Numbered from the stretch's first letter, positions 16,542 through 25,332 are shown. The stretch is DNA of 64,000 nt from Lacrimispora sp. BS-2 (GCF_040207125.1 NZ_CP157940.1:558001-622000); one strand, 5' to 3'. A program made the numbers and translations. Notes: generated from the sequence alone by a model not told the origin.

Positions 16542-17975
16542 ATGGCTGAACATTATGATATTCTTGTGATCGGCGGAGGGCCGGGCGGTTATACGGCAGC
16601 TTTAAAAGCAGCCGGTCTGGGTCTTAAGACCGCCATTGTGGAGAAGGATAAACTGGGAGGAACCTGTATTAACAAAGGCTGCATTCCAACAAAGGCTTTG
16701 CTTCATGCCTCCAGTATCTTTGAATCTCTTCAAAACAGCGATGAATTCGGAGTATCCACAGATTTCATTTCTTTTGATTTTAAAAAGATGCAGAATTATA
16801 AGAAACGTTCCGTAAAGGCATACCGCAAGGAGATGGACGAGCTTGTTAAGGCTGCCGGGATAACCGTTATTTGCGGGACAGCCACCATTCGCCGGGGGCG
16901 GACCATAGAGGTGAACAGCCCGGAAGGCAAGGATTATTATCAGGCAGATCACATCATCATTGCCACCGGGGCAAAACCGGTGATCCTAAAGATTCCGGGA
17001 GCAGATCTTCCCGGGGTGCTGACCAGTGACCGCCTGTTAGCTTCTGATACCTGGAATTACGACCGGCTTACGATCATTGGAGGAGGGGTGATCGGGGTGG
17101 AATTTGCCACCATTTTCAGCGCCCTCTGTTCCCATGTGACCATACTGGAGAGCGAGGCCCATTTATTAGGGCCTATGGACTCTGAGGTCTCCCAGGCTCT
17201 GGAAGAAGAGCTTAAAAGAAAAGGAATCGTGATTCATTGCAGGGCAAAGGTTAAGGAGATCCGTGAGGAACCGAATCAAGGGCTGACATGTATCTTTGAT
17301 GTAAATGGAGAGGAACAAACCATTCGTTCCGGACAGGTCCTCATGGCAGCCGGCCGGGCTCCTCGTCTGCATGGACTGATGGGACAGGATGTGAATCTTG
17401 AGATGGAGAATGGACATCTGAAAGTGGATTCAGAATTCAGAACCAGTGAACCTGGAATTTATGCCATCGGCGACGTGGCGGCTGATATAAAGCTTGCCCA
17501 TGTGGCGGCCGCACAAGGGACCTATGTAGTAGAAAAGATTGCAGGAGTCGGTCATACCATCCGGCTTTCTGTTGTGCCCAACGGTATGTTCGCCAAGCTG
17601 CCTGTGGTACCCAGCTGCATTTACACGGAACCGGAAATAGCTTCCGTAGGGCTTACCAGGGAGGCTGCCAGCGCCTGCAGCATGAAGGTGAGCTGCGGCC
17701 GCTACTCCATGAGCGGAAATGGAAAGTCCATTATAACCAGGGAGCAGAATGGGTTCATTCATCTGGTATTTGAGGAATATTCCGGCACTCTTGTAGGAGC
17801 CCAGATCGTATGTCCCAGGGCAACCGATATGATCAGCGAGATGGCAACGGCTATTGCAAACGGTCTGACCGCAGAACAGCTTATGCTTGCCATGCGGGCC
17901 CATCCTACTTACAGCGAAGGAATCGGAGCAGCCATAGAGAATTATTTTGAAACCAAAGGAGAGATAAAGCGATGA
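16542..17975 (+). CDS. lpdA: Dihydrolipoyl dehydrogenase
   Basis: A 477-residue FAD/NAD enzyme. GGGPGGYTAALKAA is the FAD Rossmann loop, GGTCINKGCIPTKALLHAS the redox-active disulfide site, TIIGGGVIGVEFA the NAD loop, and AIGDVAADIKLAHVA the second FAD site. HPTYSEGIGAA carries the catalytic His-Glu pair. It reoxidises dihydrolipoamide of 2-oxo-acid dehydrogenase or glycine-cleavage complexes, none of which is in the window. The stop overlaps the next ATG by four bases. Confidence 0.95.
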   Translation: MAEHYDILVIGGGPGGYTAALKAAGLGLKTAIVEKDKLGGTCINKGCIPTKALLHASSIFESLQNSDEFGVSTDFISFDFKKMQNYKKRSVKAYRKEMDELVKAAGITVICGTATIRRGRTIEVNSPEGKDYYQADHIIIATGAKPVILKIPGADLPGVLTSDRLLASDTWNYDRLTIIGGGVIGVEFATIFSALCSHVTILESEAHLLGPMDSEVSQALEEELKRKGIVIHCRAKVKEIREEPNQGLTCIFDVNGEEQTIRSGQVLMAAGRAPRLHGLMGQDVNLEMENGHLKVDSEFRTSEPGIYAIGDVAADIKLAHVAAAQGTYVVEKIAGVGHTIRLSVVPNGMFAKLPVVPSCIYTEPEIASVGLTREAASACSMKVSCGRYSMSGNGKSIITREQNGFIHLVFEEYSGTLVGAQIVCPRATDMISEMATAIANGLTAEQLMLAMRAHPTYSEGIGAAIENYFETKGEIKR

Positions 17976-19759
17976 TTCAGGAAAGACTGGAACAATTAAG
18001 AAAACTGATGGCAGAGCACCATATGGATGCTTACATGATTCCGACCTCGGATTTTCATGAATCCGAGTATGTGGGAGAATATTTTAAATGCAGGGAATTT
18101 ATGACCGGATTCAGCGGATCAGCTGGTACGGTTGTGATTACAAAGGATGGAGCCGGTCTGTGGACCGACGGCCGTTATTTCGTGCAGGCGGGAAAGCAGC
18201 TTGAGGGAACCGGAATTACCCTGCAGAGAATGGGACAGCCTGGTGTTCCTGAAATTGGGGAATATCTGGATCAGGTCCTCCCGGAAGGCGGCTGTCTGGG
18301 ATTTGACGGACGGGTGGTAAACTGCCAGTTAGGGCAGGAGCTGGAAAAGCTTCTGGCCGATAAAAATGTGACCCTGGCTTATCAGGAGGACCTGGTAGAT
18401 GTTCTGTGGAAAGAACGCCCCCAGCTGTCTGCAAAACCGGTCTGGATCCTTGAGGAGAAGTATAGCGGAAAATCTTCTGCAGAGAAAATAGAAGAATTGA
18501 GAAGCCAGATGAAGAAGGAAAAGGCAACCATTCATATCCTTACTTCTCTGGATGACATTGCATGGCTTTTAAATATCCGGGGAAATGATGTGGAATGTAA
18601 TCCGGTAGTCCTTTCCTATGCAATGATAACCCTGGACCGTTTCTATCTTTTCATCAATGAAAAGGTGTTAAAGGATGAAGTGAAAGCCTATTTAAAGAAC
18701 CTTTCCGTAACGGTATGCCCTTACAATGACATTTACACGGCAGTCCTTCAGTTAAGAAACCAGAAGGTTCTTTTAGAAACAGGTAAAATCAATTATGCCA
18801 TCGTAAGAAATCTTGACATCTCCAACAGCATCATTGATAAAATGAATCCCACCGCCCTTTCAAAGGCCATGAAAAATCCTGTGGAAGTGGAAAATATGAG
18901 AAAAGGCCATATTAAGGATGGAGTGGTCATGGTAAAATTCATTTACTGGCTGAAGCAGAATGTGGGAAAGGAAACGATTACAGAGGTCAGCGCCCAGGAA
19001 CATCTGGATGATCTGCGTTCCCAGCAGGAGGGGAATCTTGGACTGAGTTTTGACACGATTTCCGCCTATGGCGCCAATGCGGCTATGTGCCATTATAAGG
19101 CAACAGCGGAAAGTGATGTGAATATAGAACCTAAGGGACTTTATCTGGTGGATTCAGGCGGACAGTATTATGAAGGAACAACGGATGTGACCAGAACCAT
19201 TGCAATAGGGCCGCTGACAGAGAAAGAGAGAGAGCATTTTACTCTTACCGTCATCAGCATGCTGCGGCTGGGTGCAGTGAAATTCCTTTACGGATGCCGG
19301 GGACTGACCCTGGATTATGTGGCAAGGGAGCCGTTCTGGAGCCGCGGAATTAATTTTGACCATGGTACCGGTCATGGAGTAGGATATCTCCTAAATGTCC
19401 ATGAGCGTCCCAATGGAATCCGGTGGCGCATGGTACCGGAGCGTCAGGACAATGGTATCCTGGAGGAAGGCATGATTACTTCCGATGAGCCTGGAGTATA
19501 TATAGAGGGCAGCCACGGCGTCCGTACGGAGAACCTGATTGTTTGCAGGAAGGCTGAAAAGAATGAATATGGGCAATTTATGGAATTTGAATTCCTGACC
19601 ATGGTTCCCATTGATCTGGAAGCCATTGATAAATCCATTATGACGGAAAATGACGTGAAGCTGTTAAATGATTATCACAAAGCCGTTTATGAAGCCCTTT
19701 CCCCGTATTTTACAGGAGAGGAAGCATTGTGGCTGAAAGAGAATACAAGAGCTATTTAG
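17972..19759 (+). CDS. Xaa-Pro aminopeptidase (aminopeptidase P family, M24B)
   Basis: A 595-residue three-domain metallopeptidase with two creatinase-N-like domains (about 1-310) and a pita-bread catalytic domain. Metal ligands can be read: the Asp pair in VDSGGQYYEGTTDVTRTI, His in DHGTGHGVGYLL, Glu in SDEPGVYIEG and Glu in VRTENLIV. It removes N-terminal residues preceding proline in the cytosol. The long form is typical of Firmicutes and resembles eukaryotic XPNPEP1. It overlaps lpdA by ATGA and is closed by a strong terminator. Confidence 0.94.
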   Translation: MIQERLEQLRKLMAEHHMDAYMIPTSDFHESEYVGEYFKCREFMTGFSGSAGTVVITKDGAGLWTDGRYFVQAGKQLEGTGITLQRMGQPGVPEIGEYLDQVLPEGGCLGFDGRVVNCQLGQELEKLLADKNVTLAYQEDLVDVLWKERPQLSAKPVWILEEKYSGKSSAEKIEELRSQMKKEKATIHILTSLDDIAWLLNIRGNDVECNPVVLSYAMITLDRFYLFINEKVLKDEVKAYLKNLSVTVCPYNDIYTAVLQLRNQKVLLETGKINYAIVRNLDISNSIIDKMNPTALSKAMKNPVEVENMRKGHIKDGVVMVKFIYWLKQNVGKETITEVSAQEHLDDLRSQQEGNLGLSFDTISAYGANAAMCHYKATAESDVNIEPKGLYLVDSGGQYYEGTTDVTRTIAIGPLTEKEREHFTLTVISMLRLGAVKFLYGCRGLTLDYVAREPFWSRGINFDHGTGHGVGYLLNVHERPNGIRWRMVPERQDNGILEEGMITSDEPGVYIEGSHGVRTENLIVCRKAEKNEYGQFMEFEFLTMVPIDLEAIDKSIMTENDVKLLNDYHKAVYEALSPYFTGEEALWLKENTRAI

Positions 19760-19770
19760 CTGATAAAACA

Positions 19771-19806
19771 AGGCAGAACCGTAGATTACGGTTCTGTCTG
19801 TTTTTG
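19771..19806 (+). terminator. Terminator overlapping two convergent genes
   Basis: GGCAGAACCGTA pairs with ACGGTTCTGTC, followed by TTTTT. It lies 11 bp after the peptidase stop and overlaps the last codons of the convergent XRE gene. Confidence 0.88.
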
Positions 19807-20127
19807 AATGTCCGCATTTGCTTTGAGCCGCAGTAAAATGGGGAAAACTGCTTCCAAATCTTCTTTGCTCAAGTCTTTCATCAAAGCAGTGGCTTCCCTT
19901 AGAAGAGGCTGTTCTTTTTTTTCAGTTTTAAAAAATTCTATGGGAGTAATTTCAAGATAATCGCAGATTTCAAAAAATTGTTTCATAGATGGCATGGAAC
20001 GTCCTGAAGAAATTCCCTGGATATAGCTTTTGTTTTTTCCCAGATCCAGGCTCATTTGATATTCGGAGATATCTTTTTTCAGACGAAGCTCCGTGATCCT
20101 ATTCCTGACAAACTGTTCATCCAACAT
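19786..20127 (-). CDS. XRE-family helix-turn-helix regulator
   Basis: A 113-residue protein with an N-terminal Cro/C1-type HTH (residues ~8-62: ISEYQMSLDLGKNKSYIQGI, ITPIEFF) and a helical C-terminus (LMKDLSKEDLEAVFPILLRLK). The start at 20127 fits the GAGGTGAT site; a GTG two codons upstream is part of that site. Divergent from the diguanylate cyclase gene, with palindromic and repeated motifs between them (20170-20250), so it may autoregulate and control that gene. Confidence 0.88.
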   Translation of the reverse strand: MLDEQFVRNRITELRLKKDISEYQMSLDLGKNKSYIQGISSGRSMPSMKQFFEICDYLEITPIEFFKTEKKEQPLLREATALMKDLSKEDLEAVFPILLRLKANADIQKQTEP

Positions 20128-20169
20128 TATCACCTCTAAGTTATCATAAAGGATATTGTATGCAAATGC

Positions 20170-20250
20170 TACGTATTATATGCGTAATAATGGCTTAAAA
20201 ATTGGTTGCATATACGGATGAAAAGCGTTATCATATACCATATACGAATG
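20170..20250 (+). promoter_or_regulatory. Promoter of the diguanylate cyclase gene with candidate XRE operators
   Basis: TTGCAT (20206-20211) and TATCAT (20229-20234) are spaced 17 bp. A quasi-palindrome TACGTAT-TAT-ATGCGTA lies upstream at 20170-20186. The 10-mer TATACGRATG occurs twice, at 20211-20220 and 20241-20250, exactly 30 bp apart and flanking the -10 box. These are good candidates for regulator binding; the binder is inferred from position. Confidence 0.5.
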
Positions 20251-20297
20251 GAAAAGAAGCGGAATGAATGATTCCAGCAGGTACAGGGGGAAGGATC

Positions 20298-21182
20298 ATG
20301 ACAGGAAATTCAGGAAGGCAGTTCGAGAGGTGGAATTCAGTAAACGAGCATGAGTTCTTCCGTTTTAGTGAGACGGAGCAAATGTACAGAAACATAAATC
20401 TTTTTAAAGATACGGTTTTATTTGAATATTCTTATATAGATAGGAGGCTATATCTGTCACCAAATGCCAAAGGACAGATAGATCTGCTGGCTTTTGAACG
20501 AATTCTAAATAAACATAGGGACAATGCACCCCAAGACGGGGAGATCCGTTCCTTTGATTTTTGCCTGGGGAAAACGGGAGAACCATATCACTGGTGCAGC
20601 TGTAAACTTACCGCACAATGGGAAGACCGGACGGAAGATCCTGTTAAGCTTATAGGAAAGCTTCAGGATATTACCGGGCTGAAGGCAAGGGAAGAGCAAC
20701 TTTTGCTCCAGTCCCTAAAAGATGGACTTACCGGTTTATACAACAAAATGGCCTTTAAATACCGGGTAGAGGAGAAATTAAAGGGCGGCGGATCGGGCTG
20801 GTTCTGCATGATCGATATCGATAATTTCAAGGAAATCAATGACTGCTTCGGCCATCTGACCGGTGATAGGATTTTAATGCAGGTAGGCGGAATGCTCTGC
20901 GATATTTACCCGGAACCGGATCTGGTGGGAAGGGCAGGCGGAGATGAATTTGTTGTTTTTACAACGGAAGAAAATGTCCGGGAAAGAGCGGATAATCTGC
21001 TGGATCGGGTAGAAAGGATTATACCGGAAGAAAAATGGCATATTTCTGTCAGCATTGGAATAGCACCCAGCACTGGAGAGCGGGGAGAGGATTATCAAAA
21101 GCTATTTTCCAAAGCAGACCGGGCTATGTATAAAGCAAAACAGGGTGGAAAAAACCGGATTGCTTTTTTTGGTGATGGTTGA
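20298..21182 (+). CDS. Diguanylate cyclase (PAS-like sensor + GGDEF)
   Basis: About 294 residues from the ATG at 20298; an in-frame ATG at 20268 lacks a good ribosome site. The first ~130 residues look like a PAS-type sensory domain ending in the usual KLIGKLQDITGLKAREEQL junction. The GGDEF domain follows: DGLTGLYNKMAFKYRVEE, FCMIDIDNFKEINDCFGH and the active site RAGGDEFVVF. The RxxD inhibitory site that usually precedes GGDEF is not present (PEPD instead), so product inhibition may be weak. No membrane segment: a soluble c-di-GMP synthase. Confidence 0.9.
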   Translation: MTGNSGRQFERWNSVNEHEFFRFSETEQMYRNINLFKDTVLFEYSYIDRRLYLSPNAKGQIDLLAFERILNKHRDNAPQDGEIRSFDFCLGKTGEPYHWCSCKLTAQWEDRTEDPVKLIGKLQDITGLKAREEQLLLQSLKDGLTGLYNKMAFKYRVEEKLKGGGSGWFCMIDIDNFKEINDCFGHLTGDRILMQVGGMLCDIYPEPDLVGRAGGDEFVVFTTEENVRERADNLLDRVERIIPEEKWHISVSIGIAPSTGERGEDYQKLFSKADRAMYKAKQGGKNRIAFFGDG

Positions 21183-21226
21183 TGGGAGGTGGAATGTGGC
21201 GGGGGAGTATAGAGGATGGAATATGT

Positions 21227-21260
21227 AATGGGGCAGGAGGTGTGTATCCTGTCCCATTTT
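21227..21260 (+). terminator. Terminator after the diguanylate cyclase gene
   Basis: AATGGGGCAGGA pairs with TCCTGTCCCATT, followed by TTGTTTCTT. Confidence 0.75.
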
Positions 21261-21321
21261 GTTTCTTATTTTTTAATTTTTTATTTTTACTATCTGGCAG
21301 ATGCCTGTGGATAAACAGGGA

Positions 21322-21903
21322 TCATTTCTGTTCGGAGGGTAAATCTACCAGAGTGTATTCACATTGGATTGCCGGGAGAAACTTGTCCAGTAGGTCCGCG
21401 GTTTTAAATTTTAAGCTGGAGGTATTGATACAAGGGTGGCAGGCAAAGAATTCGTGGGTCAGTACATCTTTATCGATCAACAGCCTGACACGGCGGTTTT
21501 TATCGTTCATAAGCCCCAGCACCGAAACAGAGCCAGGGGTGATGTCCAGAAATTCGATCATGAATTCCGGTTCAGCAAAAGAGAGTCTGGCTGAACCGAT
21601 TTGCTTGGAAAGGACAGAGGTACGGAACTTCTTTTCGCCTGGCAGCAGAAGAAGATAGAAATCTGTTTTCTGGGCATTGCGGAGAAACAGATTCTTGCAG
21701 ATTTCTATTTTTAACAGCGCATCAACCTCCTGGCAGGCTTCTATGGTGGGAAGCGGGGAGTGATCCACCCGCTGATAGGATATGTTGAGTTTATCCAGCA
21801 ATTCATAGGTGCGGATTTCCTTGGGAAGACGCCCTGTTAGATCATTGGGGCACCCGTCATAAAGGGTTTTATCCAGGTAAAAGGTATCGTTTGTATGAAT
21901 CAT
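21322..21903 (-). CDS. Prolyl-tRNA deacylase (ProX / YbaK-domain editing protein)
   Basis: A 193-residue stand-alone editing protein. The conserved block ICKNLFLRNAQKTDFYLLLLP contains the key Lys, followed by GEKKFRTSVLSKQIGSARLSF and DITPGSVSVLGL. The family hydrolyses Ala-tRNA(Pro) mischarged by prolyl-tRNA synthetase. Its length and YELLDKLNISYQRVDHSP opening match the ProX type. AAAGGAAG precedes the ATG. No operon partners. Confidence 0.9.
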   Translation of the reverse strand: MIHTNDTFYLDKTLYDGCPNDLTGRLPKEIRTYELLDKLNISYQRVDHSPLPTIEACQEVDALLKIEICKNLFLRNAQKTDFYLLLLPGEKKFRTSVLSKQIGSARLSFAEPEFMIEFLDITPGSVSVLGLMNDKNRRVRLLIDKDVLTHEFFACHPCINTSSLKFKTADLLDKFLPAIQCEYTLVDLPSEQK

Positions 21904-22015
21904 TTGTTACACTTCCTTTTGTCTTTTTATGATTTATTATATCTGAGGGAGGAAAAATTACAAGTATTTTTTAAGATGTGGAAGGATTTTAGTGGTCTTG
22001 TAGGTAGAGATGTAT

Positions 22016-22100
22016 TATAATAGCTGTGAAGAAAAAAGGAAGTAAAAAACCCGGCGGAAAGGTAGGAATGGAAGTGTTTTATGAGGCGGCCGGGGTTTTA
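22016..22100 (+). promoter_or_regulatory. Promoter-like -10 box and orphan terminator upstream of rlmD
   Basis: A perfect TATAAT lies at 22016-22021 without a clear -35. About 24 bp later an AAAACCCGGC arm pairs with GCCGGGGTTTT (22045-22100, 30-base loop), followed by TTTTATTA. No plus-strand gene ends here. It could be an attenuator in the rlmD leader or make a ~70-nt small RNA; both are inference. Confidence 0.4.
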
Positions 22101-22192
22101 TTATGTAAAGGGGTAGGAATAGAAAGAGATTAAAGATTTGAAAGAGACTAATAATAGGAAGAGACTAAATGTAGGAAGGATAGATTGCATAT

Positions 22193-23725
22193 ATGATAGA
22201 TAACAGGTTGAAAAAAGAGAGATTCAGAAAAGATAGAATGGTAAAAGATAGTGATAACGCGAAAATAGAAGAGAAAAAGGGAAGGGAAGGTGGCAGGAAT
22301 AGCAGTAAAAGCGATAATAGGAATGGCAGTAAGAACGGCAGTAGGAATGGGAACAGGAACGACAGCAGCATTGGTAGTAGGAATGGAAACAGGAACGATA
22401 GCAGCATTGGTAGTAGGAATGGGAACAGGAACGATAGCAGCATTGGTAGTAGGAATGGTGATAGGAACGACAGCAGCATTGGCAATAAGACTGGCAGCAG
22501 GAATACCAGCAAGACCGGCAGCAGGAACGGGCAGAGTGGAAATATGCTTAATAAGGCAAGCAGGGGAGAAAGAAATTCCTCTTCAAAATGTCCAGTATCC
22601 CGTAATTGCGGAGGCTGTCAGCTTTTGTACATGCCTTATGAAAAACAGCTGGAACAGAAGCAGAAGTATCTGGAAAAATTGCTGAAGCCATATTGCAGTG
22701 TTGCACCGATCATTGGAATGGAGAATCCTTATCATTATCGTAATAAGGTTCATGCAGTATTTGACCATGACAAAAAAGGCAATCCGATTTCAGGCGTTTA
22801 TGAGGCGAATTCACATAGAGTTGTTCCGGTGGAAAACTGTATGATCGAGGATCAGAAGGCGGATGAAATTATCGGGACGATTAGAGGCATGTTGAAGTCC
22901 TTTAAGATACGCACTTATGATGAGGATACAGGATATGGATTATTGCGCCATGTATTGATACGGAGGGGATTTGCCACGGGAGAGATTATGGTTGTTCTGG
23001 TAACCGCCTCGCCAATTTTTCCTTCTAAAAATAACTTTGTAAAAGCATTGAGGGAAAAGCATCCGGAGATTACTACAATCATACAGAATGTAAACGGCAG
23101 AGGGACAAGTATGGTGCTGGGAGATAAGGAACATGTGCTATATGGGAAAGGATATATTGAGGACATCCTATGCGGCTGTCGTTTCCATATTTCTTCCAAA
23201 TCCTTTTATCAGGTAAATCCGGTGCAAACGGAGATTCTTTACAATAAAGCAATTGAAGCCGCCGGGCTAACAGGCAAGGAGCGGGTGATTGATGCTTATT
23301 GCGGGATAGGTACCATAGGAATTGTTGCCAGCAGATATGCTAAGGAAGTTATTGGAGTCGAGCTAAATCGGGAGGCAGTGCGGGATGCAGTAGAAAATGC
23401 CAAGATCAACGGAATTAAGAATGCCAGATTCTTCTGCAATGATGCTGGAAAGTTTATGGTGAATATGGCGGAAAACGGAGAGCATGTGGATGTGGTGTTT
23501 ATGGATCCTCCCAGGAGTGGAAGTACGGAGGAATTTATTGATTCCGTGGCGAAAGTGATGCCGGAAAAGGTTATTTATGTATCTTGCGGGCCGGAGACTC
23601 TGGCAAGGGATTTGGAGTATTTTAGAAAGAAAGGGTATGAGGCGAAGATGGGATGGGGGATGGATTTATTTCCAGTGACGGAACACGTTGAGACGTGCGT
23701 ACTTTTGTCCCACAAAAATTCGTAA
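22193..23725 (+). CDS. rlmD: 23S rRNA (uracil-C5)-methyltransferase RlmD/RumA type, 3' end displaced by an integrative element
   Basis: 510 residues as read. CPVSRNCGGC is the Fe-S cluster region; the SAM-binding domain has IDAYCGIGTIGIVAS and VFMDPPRSG, and YVSCGPETLARDL carries the catalytic Cys. The N-terminal ~125 residues are a disordered Arg/Asn/Gly/Ser-rich tract with four 12-residue repeats, replacing the usual TRAM domain; the true start is uncertain (22193, or an internal ATG at 22544). After EHVETCVLLSH the frame stops within a few codons in element DNA. The native C-terminal ~105 codons lie at 46879-47192. The core enzyme is complete, so it may still function. Confidence 0.88.
   Translation: MIDNRLKKERFRKDRMVKDSDNAKIEEKKGREGGRNSSKSDNRNGSKNGSRNGNRNDSSIGSRNGNRNDSSIGSRNGNRNDSSIGSRNGDRNDSSIGNKTGSRNTSKTGSRNGQSGNMLNKASRGERNSSSKCPVSRNCGGCQLLYMPYEKQLEQKQKYLEKLLKPYCSVAPIIGMENPYHYRNKVHAVFDHDKKGNPISGVYEANSHRVVPVENCMIEDQKADEIIGTIRGMLKSFKIRTYDEDTGYGLLRHVLIRRGFATGEIMVVLVTASPIFPSKNNFVKALREKHPEITTIIQNVNGRGTSMVLGDKEHVLYGKGYIEDILCGCRFHISSKSFYQVNPVQTEILYNKAIEAAGLTGKERVIDAYCGIGTIGIVASRYAKEVIGVELNREAVRDAVENAKINGIKNARFFCNDAGKFMVNMAENGEHVDVVFMDPPRSGSTEEFIDSVAKVMPEKVIYVSCGPETLARDLEYFRKKGYEAKMGWGMDLFPVTEHVETCVLLSHKNS
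22346..22489 (+). repeat. Four tandem 36-bp repeats inside rlmD
   Basis: Units start at 22346, 22382, 22418 and 22454, each encoding a variant of NGNRNDSSIGSR. Copies differ at only a few positions. Degenerate related units (GGCAGTAAGAA types) flank both sides. The repeat keeps frame (36 is a multiple of 3), so copy changes would alter tail length without a frameshift. Confidence 0.9.
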
Positions 23726-25332
23726 ACATCTCCACCGTCCTTATAAACCGGAAAATTGAATAAAATGGACTTTAGAGGTAGCTCTGAGTCATCACATGGG
23801 AAAATCTCTATTTCTTTGATTAGCGAAGAAATTAGGGATTTTTTCTCTTCATCGCTGATTTTGTCATACACCTTTTCAAAGTTTGCCAGTAGAGTGTAGA
23901 TGTTCTCTAAGGTAATGGCATCCTGCTCGACTGCCTTGCGGCGGAGCTTTACATCTTCAATTTTTTCTTCAAGCTCAACAATAACGTCGTACAGTCCATC
24001 AAGGCGGAGGGTCATATCATGGAGCTTGCGTTCCCTAAAACGGGTATCCTCCGGCAAGCTGTCAATTTCATTTTCAAGGCGAATTTTATTTAAGTCTACT
24101 TCCCGAAGTTTGACCTCATAGTTTTTAAGCTCTCTGTCGAGGGTAGAAGTGTCAATTTGCTTGCCTATCTTTGATTTTATTTCGGCTGCAAAATCCTCAT
24201 TCTGAATAAGCTCCCTAATTGCTTCAATGACAAGCGGCTCTATATCTGTTTTCTTGAGCATTGCTTTATAGTCACAGCTTTTACCTCTTGCTGTTCGAGC
24301 CTTGCTGCACACATAATAGTAAATCTCTTTATATGTACCGTCTTTGTTCGTCCATGCGTGTTTATTGGTATACATCGGCCCGCCGCATTTAGGGCATTTC
24401 AAAATGCCGCTTAACAAATGTGCTCTATCCCGACCTATTTTCGATGGGGATTTTACACCTGTTATTTCTCGCTTTTCGTGAGCTTTATCCCACAATTCCT
24501 CGCTTATAATTGCTTCGTGCTGACCGTCAGTAAGGATATATTCCTCTTGGTGTACTTGACGGTATTCATTTTTACTGCCCTTGACTTTTTCTCTTGTACG
24601 TCTGCCAAAAGCGATTTTTCCAGAGTATACAGGGTTGTCAATTATCATTCGTATAAAATGGGTACTCCATTGCGTTAGTGTTCCGTTATCCCGTTTTACT
24701 TTTTTGATGCCCTGCAAGTTAAGATAGTTGGCAATTTTGTAAAACCCCATATTGCCATTAACAAATTTATCGAAAATAATGCGTATCGCATCGGCTTCTT
24801 CCTCTTGAACATAAAGTTGTTTATCTTTTAAGTAATATCCATAGGGAGCAAATCCACCATTCCAACCACCTTGACGAGCCTTTTCCTTTCGTCCGTTCAT
24901 TGTCTGCTCAATAATGTTTTCACGTTCAATTTCAGCCACGGCAGACAATACAGAGATAAGAAGCTTGCCACTTGTCTGCGATGAGTCAATTCCTTCTTCA
25001 ATGCAAATCAAATTCACACCAAAAGATTGAATGTGTTCCAAAGAGTTAAGTATGTCAGCGGCATTTCGTCCAAAGCGAGAGAGCTTATATACTAAAACGT
25101 AGTCAATGCCTAAACCGTTTTCAATGTCACTGAGCATTTGCTTGAATGCAGGTCTGCCCTCAATGGACTTGCCGGATTTTCCGGCATCTTCATAGATATT
25201 TACAACTTCCATTTCTTCTCTATCTGCAAATCTTGTTAAGCTGCTTTTTTGCCCATCCAAGCTAAATCCATCAACTTGCATTTCTGTACTTACACGGGGG
25301 TAAAGTACACATTTTTTTCCACTCCTATTCAT
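23575..25332 (-). CDS. Large serine recombinase (site-specific integrase of the element)
   Basis: 585 residues from the ATG at 25332, chosen because GGAGGT is 6 bp upstream. Residues 1-150 are the resolvase domain with the catalytic Ser in YPRVSTEMQ and VYKLSRFGRN; then the Recombinase domain (GGFAPYGYYL...EADAIRIIFDKFV), a zinc ribbon (CPKCGGPMYTN...C) and a coiled coil. It would cut and rejoin att sites for integration and excision. The reading frame crosses the integration junction: after FLWDKSTHVSTC the last ~40 residues are antisense rlmD. In the excised circle the frame would read WDK-TTVSTFL and stop. Confidence 0.93.
   Translation of the reverse strand: MNRSGKKCVLYPRVSTEMQVDGFSLDGQKSSLTRFADREEMEVVNIYEDAGKSGKSIEGRPAFKQMLSDIENGLGIDYVLVYKLSRFGRNAADILNSLEHIQSFGVNLICIEEGIDSSQTSGKLLISVLSAVAEIERENIIEQTMNGRKEKARQGGWNGGFAPYGYYLKDKQLYVQEEEADAIRIIFDKFVNGNMGFYKIANYLNLQGIKKVKRDNGTLTQWSTHFIRMIIDNPVYSGKIAFGRRTREKVKGSKNEYRQVHQEEYILTDGQHEAIISEELWDKAHEKREITGVKSPSKIGRDRAHLLSGILKCPKCGGPMYTNKHAWTNKDGTYKEIYYYVCSKARTARGKSCDYKAMLKKTDIEPLVIEAIRELIQNEDFAAEIKSKIGKQIDTSTLDRELKNYEVKLREVDLNKIRLENEIDSLPEDTRFRERKLHDMTLRLDGLYDVIVELEEKIEDVKLRRKAVEQDAITLENIYTLLANFEKVYDKISDEEKKSLISSLIKEIEIFPCDDSELPLKSILFNFPVYKDGGDVYEFLWDKSTHVSTCSVTGNKSIPHPIFASYPFFLKYSKSLARVSGPQDT
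23685..23711. other. Candidate attL junction of the integrative element
   Basis: This segment of rlmD (encoding HVETCVLLS) matches 46879-46905 at 21 of 27 positions: ACGTTGARACG, then GT, then CTTTT and TCCC. The shared blocks include GT dinucleotides of the kind serine recombinases exchange. Left of it is intact rlmD, right of it element DNA. Confidence 0.7.

Noticed and set aside
21179..21658. 159-codon plus-strand frame overlapping the ATGA of the diguanylate cyclase stop
   Set aside because: It runs antisense through the prolyl-tRNA deacylase gene and contains the terminator in its 5' part.
22346..22489. Regular 36-bp repeats that could suggest a CRISPR array
   Set aside because: Units are directly adjacent with no spacers, keep an open reading frame and have no cas genes nearby.
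22165..22512. Leu/Pro repeat protein on the minus strand and an Ala/Gly/Thr repeat frame on the plus strand
   Set aside because: Both are other-frame readings of the 36-bp repeats in rlmD, whose frame alone continues into a known enzyme.
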